Shown here piece after piece: positions 27,061 to 35,884 of a stretch of 64,000 bases of DNA. A program made the position numbers and the translations under genes. The notes below the pieces were generated by a model. That model was not told the DNA's origin. It did not search any database and was given only the letters and a program-made list of their open reading frames with translations. Source of the DNA: Variovorax sp. Root473 (GTDB lineage: Bacteria; Pseudomonadota; Gammaproteobacteria; Burkholderiales; Burkholderiaceae_C); the NCBI RefSeq assembly GCF_001426505.1, contig NZ_LMEV01000014.1, forward strand, positions 282,965 through 346,964, in the 5' to 3' direction. Position 1 is the first letter of the stretch. The number at the start of each line of letters is the position of its first letter.

Positions 27061-27888
27061 TTAAGGCAGCGGGTCGGTGTTCGCGGTGCTCAACGGCAGC
27101 CGCGACACCTCGGCCAGCAGCAAGGCCAACTGCTGCGCAGCCGCATCGATCACCGCCTGCCCCTTCTCCGCCGTGGCCGCCGCGGCATTGCCCGCCGCGC
27201 CCTGCGCGTTGTAGTCCTCCATCGCCCAGCCGAGTTTGGCGCTCTTGCCGTTGCCAAGGATCGCGTAATCGGCTGCGCGCTGTTCTGACGTCGAGCGGAA
27301 ATCCTTCGCCTCGCCCGTGCGCACCAGCGCGGGCGTCAGCGCCAGCATCATCGAGGTCTCGATTTCGCCTGCGTGCACACCGAAGCGGTGCTCTTGCGCG
27401 CTGAATTGCGCGTTCGCATCGCCCAGCGGCAGGTTGAACCAGCTCACGCTGTAGACGATGAGGCCGTGCGCCGCCCGCAGCTCGCGCGCCACGATGTCCA
27501 TCGCGCCCACATGGCCGCCGTGGGCGTTGAACAGCACCAGCTTCTTCACGCCAGCGTGGGCCACGCCCGCGCCGATCTCCTTCCACACGCGGATCAGCGT
27601 CTCGGCCGACAGCGTGAGCGTGCCCGCGAAACGCGCGTGCTCGGGGCTCAGCCCGATCTGCTGGGTGGGCAGGAACAGCGCCGGCAACTCCGGCGGCAGC
27701 AACGGCAGCGCGGCGGCCACGATGCCGTCGACCAGCACGGTGTCCACGCCCAGTGGCAGGTGCGGGCCGTGCTGCTCGGTCGCGCCCACCGGCAGCACCG
27801 CCACAGTCGTCGCCGCGTCGAGCGCGGCGAAGTCGCGTGTCGTCAGTTGAGACCAGAAACGGGGCAAGGGGACCGGAAGTGCGTTCAT
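27061..27888 (-). CDS. Creatininase family amidohydrolase
   Basis: A 275-residue protein with the metal-binding motifs PVGATEQHGPHLPLGVDT, GLSPEHARF, NAHGGHVGAMD and HAGEIETSMML. The family includes creatinine amidohydrolase, mycofactocin MftE and formamide hydrolases of riboflavin/F420 pathways; the motifs do not decide the substrate. Transcribed toward the export operon, it is probably a single gene with its promoter in the 228-base gap shared with pgaA. Confidence 0.85.
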   Translation of the reverse strand: MNALPVPLPRFWSQLTTRDFAALDAATTVAVLPVGATEQHGPHLPLGVDTVLVDGIVAAALPLLPPELPALFLPTQQIGLSPEHARFAGTLTLSAETLIRVWKEIGAGVAHAGVKKLVLFNAHGGHVGAMDIVARELRAAHGLIVYSVSWFNLPLGDANAQFSAQEHRFGVHAGEIETSMMLALTPALVRTGEAKDFRSTSEQRAADYAILGNGKSAKLGWAMEDYNAQGAAGNAAAATAEKGQAVIDAAAQQLALLLAEVSRLPLSTANTDPLP

Positions 27889-28027
27889 GCGGCGATCTTA
27901 GGGCGGGGCCAAGAGGCGGCCTACGGGGCGACACATGCCAACAACCGCACACAACCTCCTGACATCAGACGAATCGATCGCGAATCTGTTCACGATTAGT
28001 TCTCATCTTTGCCCATTTTCAATCCAA

Positions 28028-28037
28028 TTGTTAACAA
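28028..28037. promoter_or_regulatory. TTGTTAACAA palindrome upstream of pgaA
   Basis: A perfect 10-base palindrome inside the AT-rich stretch CCAATTGTTAACAAATTGA, about 80 bases before the pgaA start. The 228-base intergenic region between the creatininase gene and pgaA is much more AT-rich than its surroundings around 27960-28050, which suits a regulated promoter. No clear -35/-10 pair stands out. Confidence 0.35.
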
Positions 28038-28116
28038 ATTGACCTAGAGTCCCTTCACGAACTTTCCGTCATGGCTTGTCACGGCCCAGGAAAGTTCAAG
28101 CAAAAAAGGGAGTTGC

Positions 28117-30753
28117 GTGTCCATCCATCCACAAAGAATTGGAGGCACCGTCGTTGCCGGGCGCCAAGTCGCGCCCCTCAAGGCATTGCCTCATCGCCTC
28201 GCACGCGCCGTGCGGGGTTTGCCGCCGATCGTGTGCGTGCTGGTCTTCGGAACCGGCGCCGCCTTCGCGGATTCCACTGTCGCGCCCTCGCCGGCCGCCA
28301 CCCATGGCGGCGCGGTGGCCTATGACGCCTCGCAGCACGACGCACTGATCGTCGCGCGCCGCGCCGGACGCATCGCGCCGGCCGCCGCCCTGCAGCAGCT
28401 GCGCCAATGGCTGGCCGCTGCGCTGACCGACGATCAGCGTCGCCGCGTGGCGTCCGACGCCATCGCGATCGCGGTGGCCGACGGCCATTTCGCCGACGCG
28501 GTGGCCGTGGGCCGCCAGGTGCAACCCGCCGGACTGAGCGACTACGCACTCGGCCCGCTGGCCGGCGCTGCGCGGCGCACGGGCGACGTGGCGTTGCAAG
28601 GCGACACGGTCGCCGTCTGGCGCGAACGCCAGCCGGCCGCCCGCGAGCCGCGCATCCACGAAGCCTTCTGGCGACTGGCCAGCGGCGACACGGCAGGCGC
28701 GCAAGCCATCTACCGCACGCTGGCCCAGCCCGCACCCACCGGGGTCGCCGACCGCGTCGCGCTGCTCGACCTGCGCGCGGCGCTGGCGCGTGCGCAAGGC
28801 CAGCCGTTCCAGGCGCTGTCGGCCTACGGCGAAATCACCGCGCTGCAGCCCGATCGGCGCGATGCGCGGCGCGACGCCGACTTCCTGCTGGCCGAGTACG
28901 GCGGCGCCACCGCCGCGTTCGACGATGCACAGGCGACTGAACGCCAGCAGCCCGGCAGCATCGCCCCGCTCACGCTGGCGATGCTCGAACAACAGGCGCT
29001 GGCGCAGCAGCTGCGCTGGGCCGTGAAGGCGCGCGATCAACGCGTGGGCGCGGCACGCGTCACCGACCTCGACAAGGTGCTGGCCGCCCAGAGCGCTGCG
29101 CTGGCCCGGGTCGATGCCGCGCTCGCGCAGCCCGGCGCGCAAGACACCGACACCTGGCGCACCCTGCGCACGCGGCTGCAGTCGGACCGCATGCTGGCGC
29201 TGCTGGAGCGCGGCCGTCCCGCCGACACCCTCGCGCTGTACGACACCCTGCGTGCCGATGGCACCGTGCTGCCGCCCTACGCACTGGGCACTGCCGCCCG
29301 CGCGCTGGCGCAGGAGCGCCGCTCGGTCGATGCCGTGCCGCTGTTCGAAAAGGCGGTCGCGGATCTGCCGATGCCCGACCCCCTGCATTTCGGTCTGGTC
29401 TACGCCTACCTCGACACCGGCCGCTTCGACGATGCCTCTTCGCTGCTCCAGCGCATCGAAGAGGCCACGCCGGTGCTGATGCGGCTGGCCCCGGAAGCCG
29501 GCCGACCGAACGACCAGTTCTCCGAAGTGAGCGGCCTGGGCGCACTGCTGCAGCTCTACGGCGATCGGCCGAAGGTGGCGCAGCCGCGCTTCGACACGCT
29601 CACCTACGAAGCCCCGCTCAACGCGGGCTACGCCTACGGCGCCGCGCTCACCGAGCGGCTGCGCGAGCACCCCGAGGCGGCCGTGGCGCGCTTCGAGGCG
29701 CTGAGCGCCGACCACCCCGACGACCTGAGCGTGCGCACCGGCCATGTCGAGGCGCTGCTCGACGCCGACGAATTCCGCGCGGCCCGCATCCGTGCCGAGT
29801 CGCTTGAGGCCGACGCGCCCGACGCCGCCGAAGTGCGCGAGATGGCGCGCAAGCGGCGCTCGCTGGTCGGCCCGCAGCTCGAGATCGATGCCGAAGGCTC
29901 ACGCGGCGGCGGCACGCTGGCCAGCCGCGAATGGCGCGTCGACAGCCGGCTCAGCTCCGGCCTCATCGGCGATGCGTGGCGCGTGTTCTACGCACAGACG
30001 CTGGGCCGCGGCTACACCTCCGAAGGCACCGCGAAGTGGGCCCGCAGCGGCCTCGGCGCGAGCTGGCAACAAGGCCGCTGGCTGGCCGAAGGCGTGCTGC
30101 AGCATGCGAACAACGGCCGCTACCGCCACAGCGTGGCCGGCCGCGTCGACTACCGCGCCGGCGATGCCTGGCGCCTGTCGGCCACCTACGACGGCGACAG
30201 CAAGGAGCTGCCCTGGAAGGCCCGCGCCGTGCCCTTCGGCGCGCAGGCCATCGGCGCGCGCGAGTTCGGCGCCAGCGTGGCCCACATCGTCAACGAATCG
30301 CGCCGCTTCGACCTGCAATGGCGCCGGCTCGACTTCAGCGACGGCAACCTGCGCGACGGCCTGGACCTCGGCTGGCGCGAGCGCTGGGTCAGCACGCCGC
30401 GCTTCCAGCTCGAGACGCGGCTGGGCGTCGATGCCAGCCGCAGCCGCCTGCAGGACGTGCGCTACTACAGCCCCTCGCGCGACGCCAGCGCGCAGCTGTC
30501 CGTGCGCGGCCAGTGGCTCACCTGGAAAAGCGACGACCGCCAGTTCTTCCAGGTGCTGGAACTCGGCGGCGGCCGCTACGACCAGGCCGGCTTCGGCAGC
30601 GGTCCGCTGTGGAACGTGCGCTACGAGCACCGCTGGGCCCTCGGCCAGAAGCTCACGCTGCGCTACGGCCTGACCTTCGGCAGCCACCCCTACGACGGCG
30701 TGCGCGAAAAGCAGCGCGGTGTGTTCCTGAACCTTTCGATGCCCTTGCAGTGA
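28117..30753 (+). CDS. pgaA: Poly-beta-1,6-GlcNAc export porin
   Basis: An 878-residue outer-membrane protein. The start is GTG, preceded by AAAAAGGGAG eight bases upstream. A signal sequence follows an unusually long basic leader (hydrophobic part about residues 36-51, cleavage near AFADS). Residues 70-560 are helical and TPR-like, and the last 300 residues form a beta-barrel with alternating aromatic strands (RVFYAQTLGRGYTSEG, LEGVLQH-like) ending in NLSMPLQ. PgaA threads partly deacetylated PNAG across the outer membrane, guided by its periplasmic TPR domain. First gene of pgaABCD. Confidence 0.9.
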   Translation: MSIHPQRIGGTVVAGRQVAPLKALPHRLARAVRGLPPIVCVLVFGTGAAFADSTVAPSPAATHGGAVAYDASQHDALIVARRAGRIAPAAALQQLRQWLAAALTDDQRRRVASDAIAIAVADGHFADAVAVGRQVQPAGLSDYALGPLAGAARRTGDVALQGDTVAVWRERQPAAREPRIHEAFWRLASGDTAGAQAIYRTLAQPAPTGVADRVALLDLRAALARAQGQPFQALSAYGEITALQPDRRDARRDADFLLAEYGGATAAFDDAQATERQQPGSIAPLTLAMLEQQALAQQLRWAVKARDQRVGAARVTDLDKVLAAQSAALARVDAALAQPGAQDTDTWRTLRTRLQSDRMLALLERGRPADTLALYDTLRADGTVLPPYALGTAARALAQERRSVDAVPLFEKAVADLPMPDPLHFGLVYAYLDTGRFDDASSLLQRIEEATPVLMRLAPEAGRPNDQFSEVSGLGALLQLYGDRPKVAQPRFDTLTYEAPLNAGYAYGAALTERLREHPEAAVARFEALSADHPDDLSVRTGHVEALLDADEFRAARIRAESLEADAPDAAEVREMARKRRSLVGPQLEIDAEGSRGGGTLASREWRVDSRLSSGLIGDAWRVFYAQTLGRGYTSEGTAKWARSGLGASWQQGRWLAEGVLQHANNGRYRHSVAGRVDYRAGDAWRLSATYDGDSKELPWKARAVPFGAQAIGAREFGASVAHIVNESRRFDLQWRRLDFSDGNLRDGLDLGWRERWVSTPRFQLETRLGVDASRSRLQDVRYYSPSRDASAQLSVRGQWLTWKSDDRQFFQVLELGGGRYDQAGFGSGPLWNVRYEHRWALGQKLTLRYGLTFGSHPYDGVREKQRGVFLNLSMPLQ

Positions 30754-30761
30754 GGCCCGCG

Positions 30762-32825
30762 ATGCAAGCCCCCACCTTCTTCCTCCGGCTGCGCGCCGCC
30801 CTGCTCGGGCTGCTGCTGGCGACGGCACTGCCGGCGCTCGCTGCGCCGGTGCTGCCCGCCGATCCCGACAACGGCGTCGACTTCCGCGTGATCTCGTTCC
30901 ACGACGTGCGCCCCAACGTGCGCGCCAGCTTCGAGACCTCGCCCGACGAAACCGCCATCGACGAGCGCACGCTCGCCGAAGTGTTCGCCTGGCTGCAGCA
31001 CAACGGCTACCACCCGGTCAGCCTGCAGCAGATCATCGATGCACGCAGCGGCGGCAAGCCGCTGCCGTCGCAGCCCGTGCTGCTGACCTTCGACGACGGC
31101 TACCGCAGCGCCTACACCCACGTGTTCCCGCTGCTCCAGCGCTTCAACTACCCCGCGCTGTTCGCACTCGTGACGAGCTGGCTCGAAGTGCCCGAAGGCC
31201 AGCCCGTGCACTGGGGCGACAAGCCCGCGTCGCGCGAGAACTTCCTGCTGTGGCGCGAGGCCGCCGAGATGGCGCGCTCGCCGCTGGTCGAGTTCGCCAG
31301 CCACACCCACGCGATGCACACCGGCATCCAGGCCAACCCGCAGGGCAACATGCTGCCCGCCGCGGCCACGCACCGCTACGACCCGGCCACCGGCCGCTAC
31401 GAGGACGACGCGGCCTACCTGCGCCGCATCGAGACCGACCTGCGCCGCAGCCGCGAGCTGATCGAGCAGCGCACCGGCGCCAAGGTGCGCGCCACCGTGT
31501 GGCCCTACGGCGCCTACAACACGCCCGCGCTGGAAGCCTCGGCGCGCGTGGGCATGCCGATCACCTTCACGCTCGACGACGGCGCGAACACCAGGGAGAT
31601 TCCGCTCAACCGCATCCGCCGCGCGCTGGCCGCCTACGACAACGAGGCGCCCGACTACGTGCAGATGCTGCGCAGCCCGGTGGGCGGCGAGGTGCGGCCG
31701 ATCAACCGCGTGATGCACGTCGACCTCGACTACGTGTACGACCCCGACCCGGCCCAGCAGGAGCGCAACCTCTCGGCGCTGATCGAGCGCGTGGCCGCCG
31801 TGCGCCCGCGCTCGGTGTTCCTGCAGGCCTACGCCGACCCCGACGGCGACGGCGTGGCCGACGCGCTGTACTTTCCCAACCGCCACCTGCCGATGCGCGC
31901 CGACCTGTTCGCCCGCGCCGCCTGGCAGCTGCGCAGCCGCACGGGCGTGAAGGTCTACGCGTGGATGCCCGTCACGGCCTACCGGCTGCCGGCGTCGAAC
32001 CCGCTGACCACCCATACGGTGCGCACGCTGAAGGGCGACGCGCCGGCCGATCGCTACCACCGGCTCTCGCCCTTCGACCCGGCCGTGCGCACGCTGGTCG
32101 GCGACCTGTACGAAGACCTGGGCCGCCACACCTTCTTCGAAGGCCTGCTGTTCCACGACGACGCGATGCTCTCCGACGACGAGGACGCGAGCCCCGCCGC
32201 ACTGGCCACCTATGCGAAGTGGGGTCTGCCGGCCGACGTGGCAGCGATCCGCGCCGATCGACAGTTGATGGCGCGCTGGACCACCGCCAAGACCGGCTAC
32301 CTCATCGACTTCACGAAGGAACTGGCGGCGCGCGTGGGCACCTGGCGCCCGGCGCTGGAGACCGCGCGCAACCTCTACGCACGGCCGGTGCTCGACCCCG
32401 CCGCCGAGCAGTGGTTCGCGCAGAACTACGAGGCCTCGCTCGCCGCCTACGACTACGTCGGCCTGATGGCCATGCCGCGCATGGAGCAGGAGGCCCGCAC
32501 CCCGGCCGACAGCGACGCGTGGCTGGGTCGCCTCGCGCAGCGCGCGGCCACCACGCCGCGCGGCCTGGACCGCACGGTGTTCGAGCTGCAGGCGCGCGAC
32601 TGGCGCACCGGGCAACCCGTGCCCGATGCCGAGCTCACGCGACAGTGGACCTTGCTGCAGCGCGCAGGCGTGCGGCACCTGGGCTACTACCCCGACGACT
32701 TCCTGAACAACCAGCCCTCGCTGGAGACCGTGCGCCGCGTGATCTCGGTGCGCTCGCTGCTGTCGCGCGCGCCGCTTCGTGCCGGCACCGCCGCGACCCT
32801 GCCACCTGAAGGACAGTCCCGATGA
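30762..32825 (+). CDS. pgaB: Poly-beta-1,6-GlcNAc N-deacetylase
   Basis: A 687-residue periplasmic enzyme with an N-terminal polysaccharide-deacetylase domain: ISFHDVRP, the catalytic LTFDDGYRSAY (TFDDGY, 109-114) and the metal-binding FASHTHAMH (178-186). A C-terminal PgaB glycoside-hydrolase-like domain starts near PINRVMHVDLDYVY and contains FHDDAML. It partly deacetylates PNAG, which is needed for export. The signal peptide ends LPALAAP without a lipobox Cys, unlike the E. coli lipoprotein. The ATG at 30762 lies 8 bases after pgaA. Confidence 0.92.
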   Translation: MQAPTFFLRLRAALLGLLLATALPALAAPVLPADPDNGVDFRVISFHDVRPNVRASFETSPDETAIDERTLAEVFAWLQHNGYHPVSLQQIIDARSGGKPLPSQPVLLTFDDGYRSAYTHVFPLLQRFNYPALFALVTSWLEVPEGQPVHWGDKPASRENFLLWREAAEMARSPLVEFASHTHAMHTGIQANPQGNMLPAAATHRYDPATGRYEDDAAYLRRIETDLRRSRELIEQRTGAKVRATVWPYGAYNTPALEASARVGMPITFTLDDGANTREIPLNRIRRALAAYDNEAPDYVQMLRSPVGGEVRPINRVMHVDLDYVYDPDPAQQERNLSALIERVAAVRPRSVFLQAYADPDGDGVADALYFPNRHLPMRADLFARAAWQLRSRTGVKVYAWMPVTAYRLPASNPLTTHTVRTLKGDAPADRYHRLSPFDPAVRTLVGDLYEDLGRHTFFEGLLFHDDAMLSDDEDASPAALATYAKWGLPADVAAIRADRQLMARWTTAKTGYLIDFTKELAARVGTWRPALETARNLYARPVLDPAAEQWFAQNYEASLAAYDYVGLMAMPRMEQEARTPADSDAWLGRLAQRAATTPRGLDRTVFELQARDWRTGQPVPDAELTRQWTLLQRAGVRHLGYYPDDFLNNQPSLETVRRVISVRSLLSRAPLRAGTAATLPPEGQSR

Positions 32826-34102
32826 ACACGCTCCAGATGCTGGTGGACCAGATCCCGCCAGTGCTCTTCGGCTTCGTCTTCTACTACCCGTTCTTCATGG
32901 CGTGGGTGTGGATGGCTGGCGGCCTCTCGCACGCGTGGTCGTTCGAGCGCAAGCGCGACGTCGAGATCGACCCGTTGCCGCTGCTGCCCTCGCAGCCGCT
33001 CGTCACGGTGGTCGTGCCCTGCTTCAACGAGGCGCCGCACCTGCGCGAAGTGATCGAGCAGCTCATGCGCACGCGCTACCCGCACTACGAGGTGATTGCG
33101 GTCAACGACGGCAGCACCGACGGCACCGGCGAGCTGCTCGATCAGATGACGCTCGAGTTCAGCCGCCTGCGCGTGATCCACAACGCCAGCAACCAGGGCA
33201 AGGCCGTGGGCCTGAACACCGCCTGCCAGCTGGCGCGCGGCGAGTACATCCTGGGCATCGACGGCGACGCGCTGGTCGACCCGAACGCCATCGCGTGGAT
33301 GCTCAAGCGGATGCTGGCCTCGGACCGCATCGGCGCGGTCACCGGCAACCCGCGCATCCGCACGCGCACCACGCTGCTGGGGCGCATGCAGGTGGGCGAG
33401 TTCTCGTCGATCATCGGTCTCATCAAGCGTTCGCAGCAGCTCATCGGCACGCTGTTCACGGTGTCGGGCGTGCTCGCCATGTTCCGCCGCCGCGCCGTGC
33501 TCGAGGTGGGCTTCTGGAGCCCCGACGTGCTCACCGAGGACATCGACATGAGCTGGAAGCTCCAGCTCGCCGGCTGGCGCCTGCGCTTCGAGCCGCGCGC
33601 GCTGTGCTGGATCCTCATGCCCGAGACGCTGCGCGGCCTGTGGAAGCAGCGCCTGCGCTGGGCCGTGGGCGGCATCCAGACCATGCTGCGCATCACGCCG
33701 TCCATCCTGCGCCTGCGCAGCTGGCGCCTGTGGCTCATCTACAGCGAGTACATGGTGAGCGTCGTGTGGGCCTATGCGATGGCGCTGGTGCTGCTGATCA
33801 GCTTCATCCGCCCCTTTTTGCCGCAGGAGTCGGCCTGGCATTCGGCATTGCTGCCGCACTGGCAGGGCACGCTGCTGGCCATGACCTGCATCCTGCAGAT
33901 GCTGCTGAGCCTGTGGATCGACCGTCGCTACGACCGCGACCTCATGCGCTATTTCGCCGGAACGATCTGGTACCCGATCGCGTTCTGGACGATCACGATG
34001 GCCACCACGGTGGTCGCCCTTCCCCAAGCCCTGATACGCCGCCGCGGCAAGCGCGCGGTGTGGACGAGCCCTGACCGAGGAGTTTCTTCCGATGCATCCT
34101 GA
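32822..34102 (+). CDS. pgaC: Poly-beta-1,6-GlcNAc synthase (GT2)
   Basis: A 426-residue inner-membrane processive glycosyltransferase. N-terminal hydrophobic segments (FGFVFYYPFFMAWVWMAGG) precede the GT2 core: VVVPCFNEAPHL, VNDGSTDGT, GIDGDA with the DxD at 147-149, TEDIDMSW (238-245) and the QxxRW motif in KQRLRW (275-280). Two or more helices follow. It polymerises UDP-GlcNAc together with PgaD, and in E. coli the complex needs cyclic-di-GMP. Start and pgaB stop overlap (ATGA). Confidence 0.95.
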   Translation: MNTLQMLVDQIPPVLFGFVFYYPFFMAWVWMAGGLSHAWSFERKRDVEIDPLPLLPSQPLVTVVVPCFNEAPHLREVIEQLMRTRYPHYEVIAVNDGSTDGTGELLDQMTLEFSRLRVIHNASNQGKAVGLNTACQLARGEYILGIDGDALVDPNAIAWMLKRMLASDRIGAVTGNPRIRTRTTLLGRMQVGEFSSIIGLIKRSQQLIGTLFTVSGVLAMFRRRAVLEVGFWSPDVLTEDIDMSWKLQLAGWRLRFEPRALCWILMPETLRGLWKQRLRWAVGGIQTMLRITPSILRLRSWRLWLIYSEYMVSVVWAYAMALVLLISFIRPFLPQESAWHSALLPHWQGTLLAMTCILQMLLSLWIDRRYDRDLMRYFAGTIWYPIAFWTITMATTVVALPQALIRRRGKRAVWTSPDRGVSSDAS

Positions 34103-34658
34103 GAACATGCCATCTTCGCCGGCGCGCCACGAAGCCCCGCCGCCCCGCACCCGTTCGTGGGGCCAACCCGCGATGGACGAACCCATCATCGACGCCGCGC
34201 GCATCCCGCTGCACGCCTTCGGCAACGGCCGCTCGCCGGCGCGCACGCTCGCCATGTACCTGTGGCTGCGCGTGCTGCGCCCCGCGATCACCGTCGCAAT
34301 CTGGTTCTGCGCCATCTGGTACGCGTGGCCCTACGTGATGGGCGCACGCGCCCAGCCCGAGGTGCTGCACCTGCTGGGCCTGTACACCATCGTCATCGGC
34401 GTGATCCTCGCCTCGATGCTGGTGATGGGCCCGCTGCGCCGCCGCCAGCACGGCCGCGAAACGCCGCCGGAGAAGGAACAGTCGTCGCTGTTCGCGCTGG
34501 CGTCGTACATCGAGGTGCCGCCCGCGCGCCTGTCGGCCTGGCAGCGCACGCGCCAGCTGCTGGCGCACCACGACCCCCACGGCCAACTGCGCGACGCCAC
34601 CGACAGCGCGCCGGCCGCGCTCGAAGAAGTAGCACCGACGCAGCGCCGCAAGGCCTGA
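34092..34658 (+). CDS. pgaD: PgaD, accessory subunit of PNAG synthase
   Basis: A 188-residue small membrane protein overlapping the pgaC end by 11 bases. Two hydrophobic helices (AITVAIWFCAIWYAWPYVM and LLGLYTIVIGVILASMLVM) separated by a short loop match PgaD, and PIIDAARIPLHAF precedes the first helix. In E. coli PgaD binds PgaC and stabilises it when cyclic-di-GMP is bound. The tail beyond residue 115 is longer and more basic than in E. coli. Confidence 0.88.
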   Translation: MHPENMPSSPARHEAPPPRTRSWGQPAMDEPIIDAARIPLHAFGNGRSPARTLAMYLWLRVLRPAITVAIWFCAIWYAWPYVMGARAQPEVLHLLGLYTIVIGVILASMLVMGPLRRRQHGRETPPEKEQSSLFALASYIEVPPARLSAWQRTRQLLAHHDPHGQLRDATDSAPAALEEVAPTQRRKA

Positions 34659-34677
34659 AGCGCAGGGCGAGGGAAAC

Positions 34678-34701
34678 CGACGCGGCCTTTCGGCCGTGTC
34701 G
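34678..34701 (+). terminator. Stem-loop after pgaD
   Basis: CGACGCGGCC-TTTC-GGCCGTGTCG forms a 10-base stem with one G-U pair and a four-base loop, 20 bases after the pgaD stop. It lacks a strong T-run, so termination may be weak or assisted. Confidence 0.5.
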
Positions 34702-34719
34702 CTGCAGAAATTTCGGGGC

Positions 34720-34767
34720 GGTGATTCAATCGCGGCGGCGGCACAGCAGCCCCGCGATCGAATCACC
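34720..34767 (+). promoter_or_regulatory. Long inverted repeat ahead of the SDR gene
   Basis: GGTGATTCAATCGCGG (34720-34735) and CCGCGATCGAATCACC (34752-34767) pair at 15 of 16 positions around a 16-base loop, 23 bases before the SDR start. The second arm is followed by TTCTTCCCTC. It could be a leader hairpin (attenuator or mRNA stabiliser) or a dimeric operator. Nothing identifies the partner. Confidence 0.55.
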
Positions 34768-34790
34768 TTCTTCCCTCAAGGAACCCCGAC

Positions 34791-35588
34791 ATGGACCTCC
34801 AGCTCCAGGACCAGCACGTTCTCATCACCGGCGGCAGCAAGGGCATCGGCCTGGCCTGCGCGCTGGGCTTCCTGCGCGAAGGCGCGCGCGTGAGCCTGGT
34901 CTCGCGCGACCTGCAGAACCTGCAGCAGGGCCAGCAGTCGCTGATCGCCGCATGCCCCCAGGCCGAAGGCCGCATTTCGCTGCACGCCGCCGACCTCAAG
35001 GACCCCGCCAGCGCCGTCGCCGCACTCGATGCCGCCGAACAGGCCTTCGGCCCCGTCGACGTGCTCGTCAACTCGGCCGGCGCCGCCCGCCGCACCCCGC
35101 CCGACGAACTCACGCCCGCCGCGTGGCACGACGCGATGGACGCCAAGTACTTCACCTACATCCACATGATCGACCCGGTGGTCAAGCGCATGGGCACGCG
35201 CGGCCGCGGCGCGATCGTCAACGTCATCGGCCAGGGCGGCAAAGTCGCCAGCCCCGTCCACATGGCCGGCGGCGCCGCCAACGCCGCCCTCATGCTGGTG
35301 AGCGCCGGCATGGCCGCGGCCTACGCCGCCAAAGGCGTGCGCGTGAACGCCGTGAACCCCGGCCTCACCCTGACCGCGCGGCTGCAGGAAGGCATGAAGG
35401 CCGATGCAAAGCTGCAAGGCATCGACACCGACGAAGCGCTGGAACGCGCCACCGCACGGCTCCCACTCGGGCGCATCGCGACGCCGGAGGAAGTGGCCAA
35501 CACCGTGCTGTTCCTGGCGTCGGCGAAGGCGAGCTATGTGACGGGGGCGATCGTGGCGATGGACGGGGCGGTGACGCCGATGATTTGA
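34791..35588 (+). CDS. SDR-family oxidoreductase with atypical active site
   Basis: A 265-residue classical SDR by fold: ITGGSKGIGLACALG coenzyme loop, NSAGAARRTPP, and the C-terminal VTGAIVAMDGAVTPM. Where the family normally has Ser, then Tyr-x-x-x-Lys, this protein reads GQGGKVASPVHMAGGAANA, so neither the Tyr nor the Lys is in place. It could have a shifted mechanism, bind coenzyme without this chemistry, or be a divergent subgroup. ATG at 34791 is preceded by CAAGGAACC. The gene stands alone between the pga operon and the intergenic repeat. Confidence 0.82.
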   Translation: MDLQLQDQHVLITGGSKGIGLACALGFLREGARVSLVSRDLQNLQQGQQSLIAACPQAEGRISLHAADLKDPASAVAALDAAEQAFGPVDVLVNSAGAARRTPPDELTPAAWHDAMDAKYFTYIHMIDPVVKRMGTRGRGAIVNVIGQGGKVASPVHMAGGAANAALMLVSAGMAAAYAAKGVRVNAVNPGLTLTARLQEGMKADAKLQGIDTDEALERATARLPLGRIATPEEVANTVLFLASAKASYVTGAIVAMDGAVTPMI

Positions 35589-35884
35589 TGGGCGTAGCCC
35601 AGAAGGCGAACGCAGTGAAGCGCCCCTAGGGCCGAGCGAAGCGACGGCCCGAAGGCTCCCCCTCCCCTCTGGCCGCGCCGAGGAGCGCAGCGTTTCGCGG
35701 ATCAGGGCTCGCAGCTGTTTGAGCGAAGCGAGTTCTGCGAGACCCCGCGAAACGCGAGCACCGCAGGTTGCCCGCAGCGAAGCGCAGGGACGCGGACAGT
35801 GGGGTCGCCTTTTCTTTGCTTACTTTCTTTTGGCGAAGCAAAAGAAAGTGAGTCGCCCGCCGGGGCGAGTCCCGGCCAGCAGCA
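35589..35884. repeat. Complex intergenic repeat with GCGAAGCG-type units
   Basis: The 296-base gene-free stretch is dense in short motifs (GAGCGAAGCGA, GCGAAGCGCAGGGA, CCCGCGAAACGCGAGC) and contains partly self-complementary blocks, for example GTTTCGCGGATCAGGG against CCCGCGAAACGCG. It ends with TTTTCTTTGCTTACTTTC and a strong hairpin. I recognise this kind of element from memory as dispersed in Comamonadaceae genomes. It codes for nothing convincing on either strand. Confidence 0.6.
35819..35852. terminator. Hairpin at the end of the intergenic repeat
   Basis: ACTTTCTTTTG (35822-35832) pairs perfectly with CAAAAGAAAGT (35839-35849) around GCGAAG, extending to about 14 pairs with flanking bases. 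Because the arms are T/A rich, it can serve as a bidirectional terminator between the SDR gene and the convergent LysR gene. Confidence 0.5.

Noticed and set aside
35589..35884. Possible CRISPR array from repeated GCGAAGCG words
   Set aside because: The repeats are too short and irregularly spaced, there are no uniform spacers, and no cas genes are in the window.
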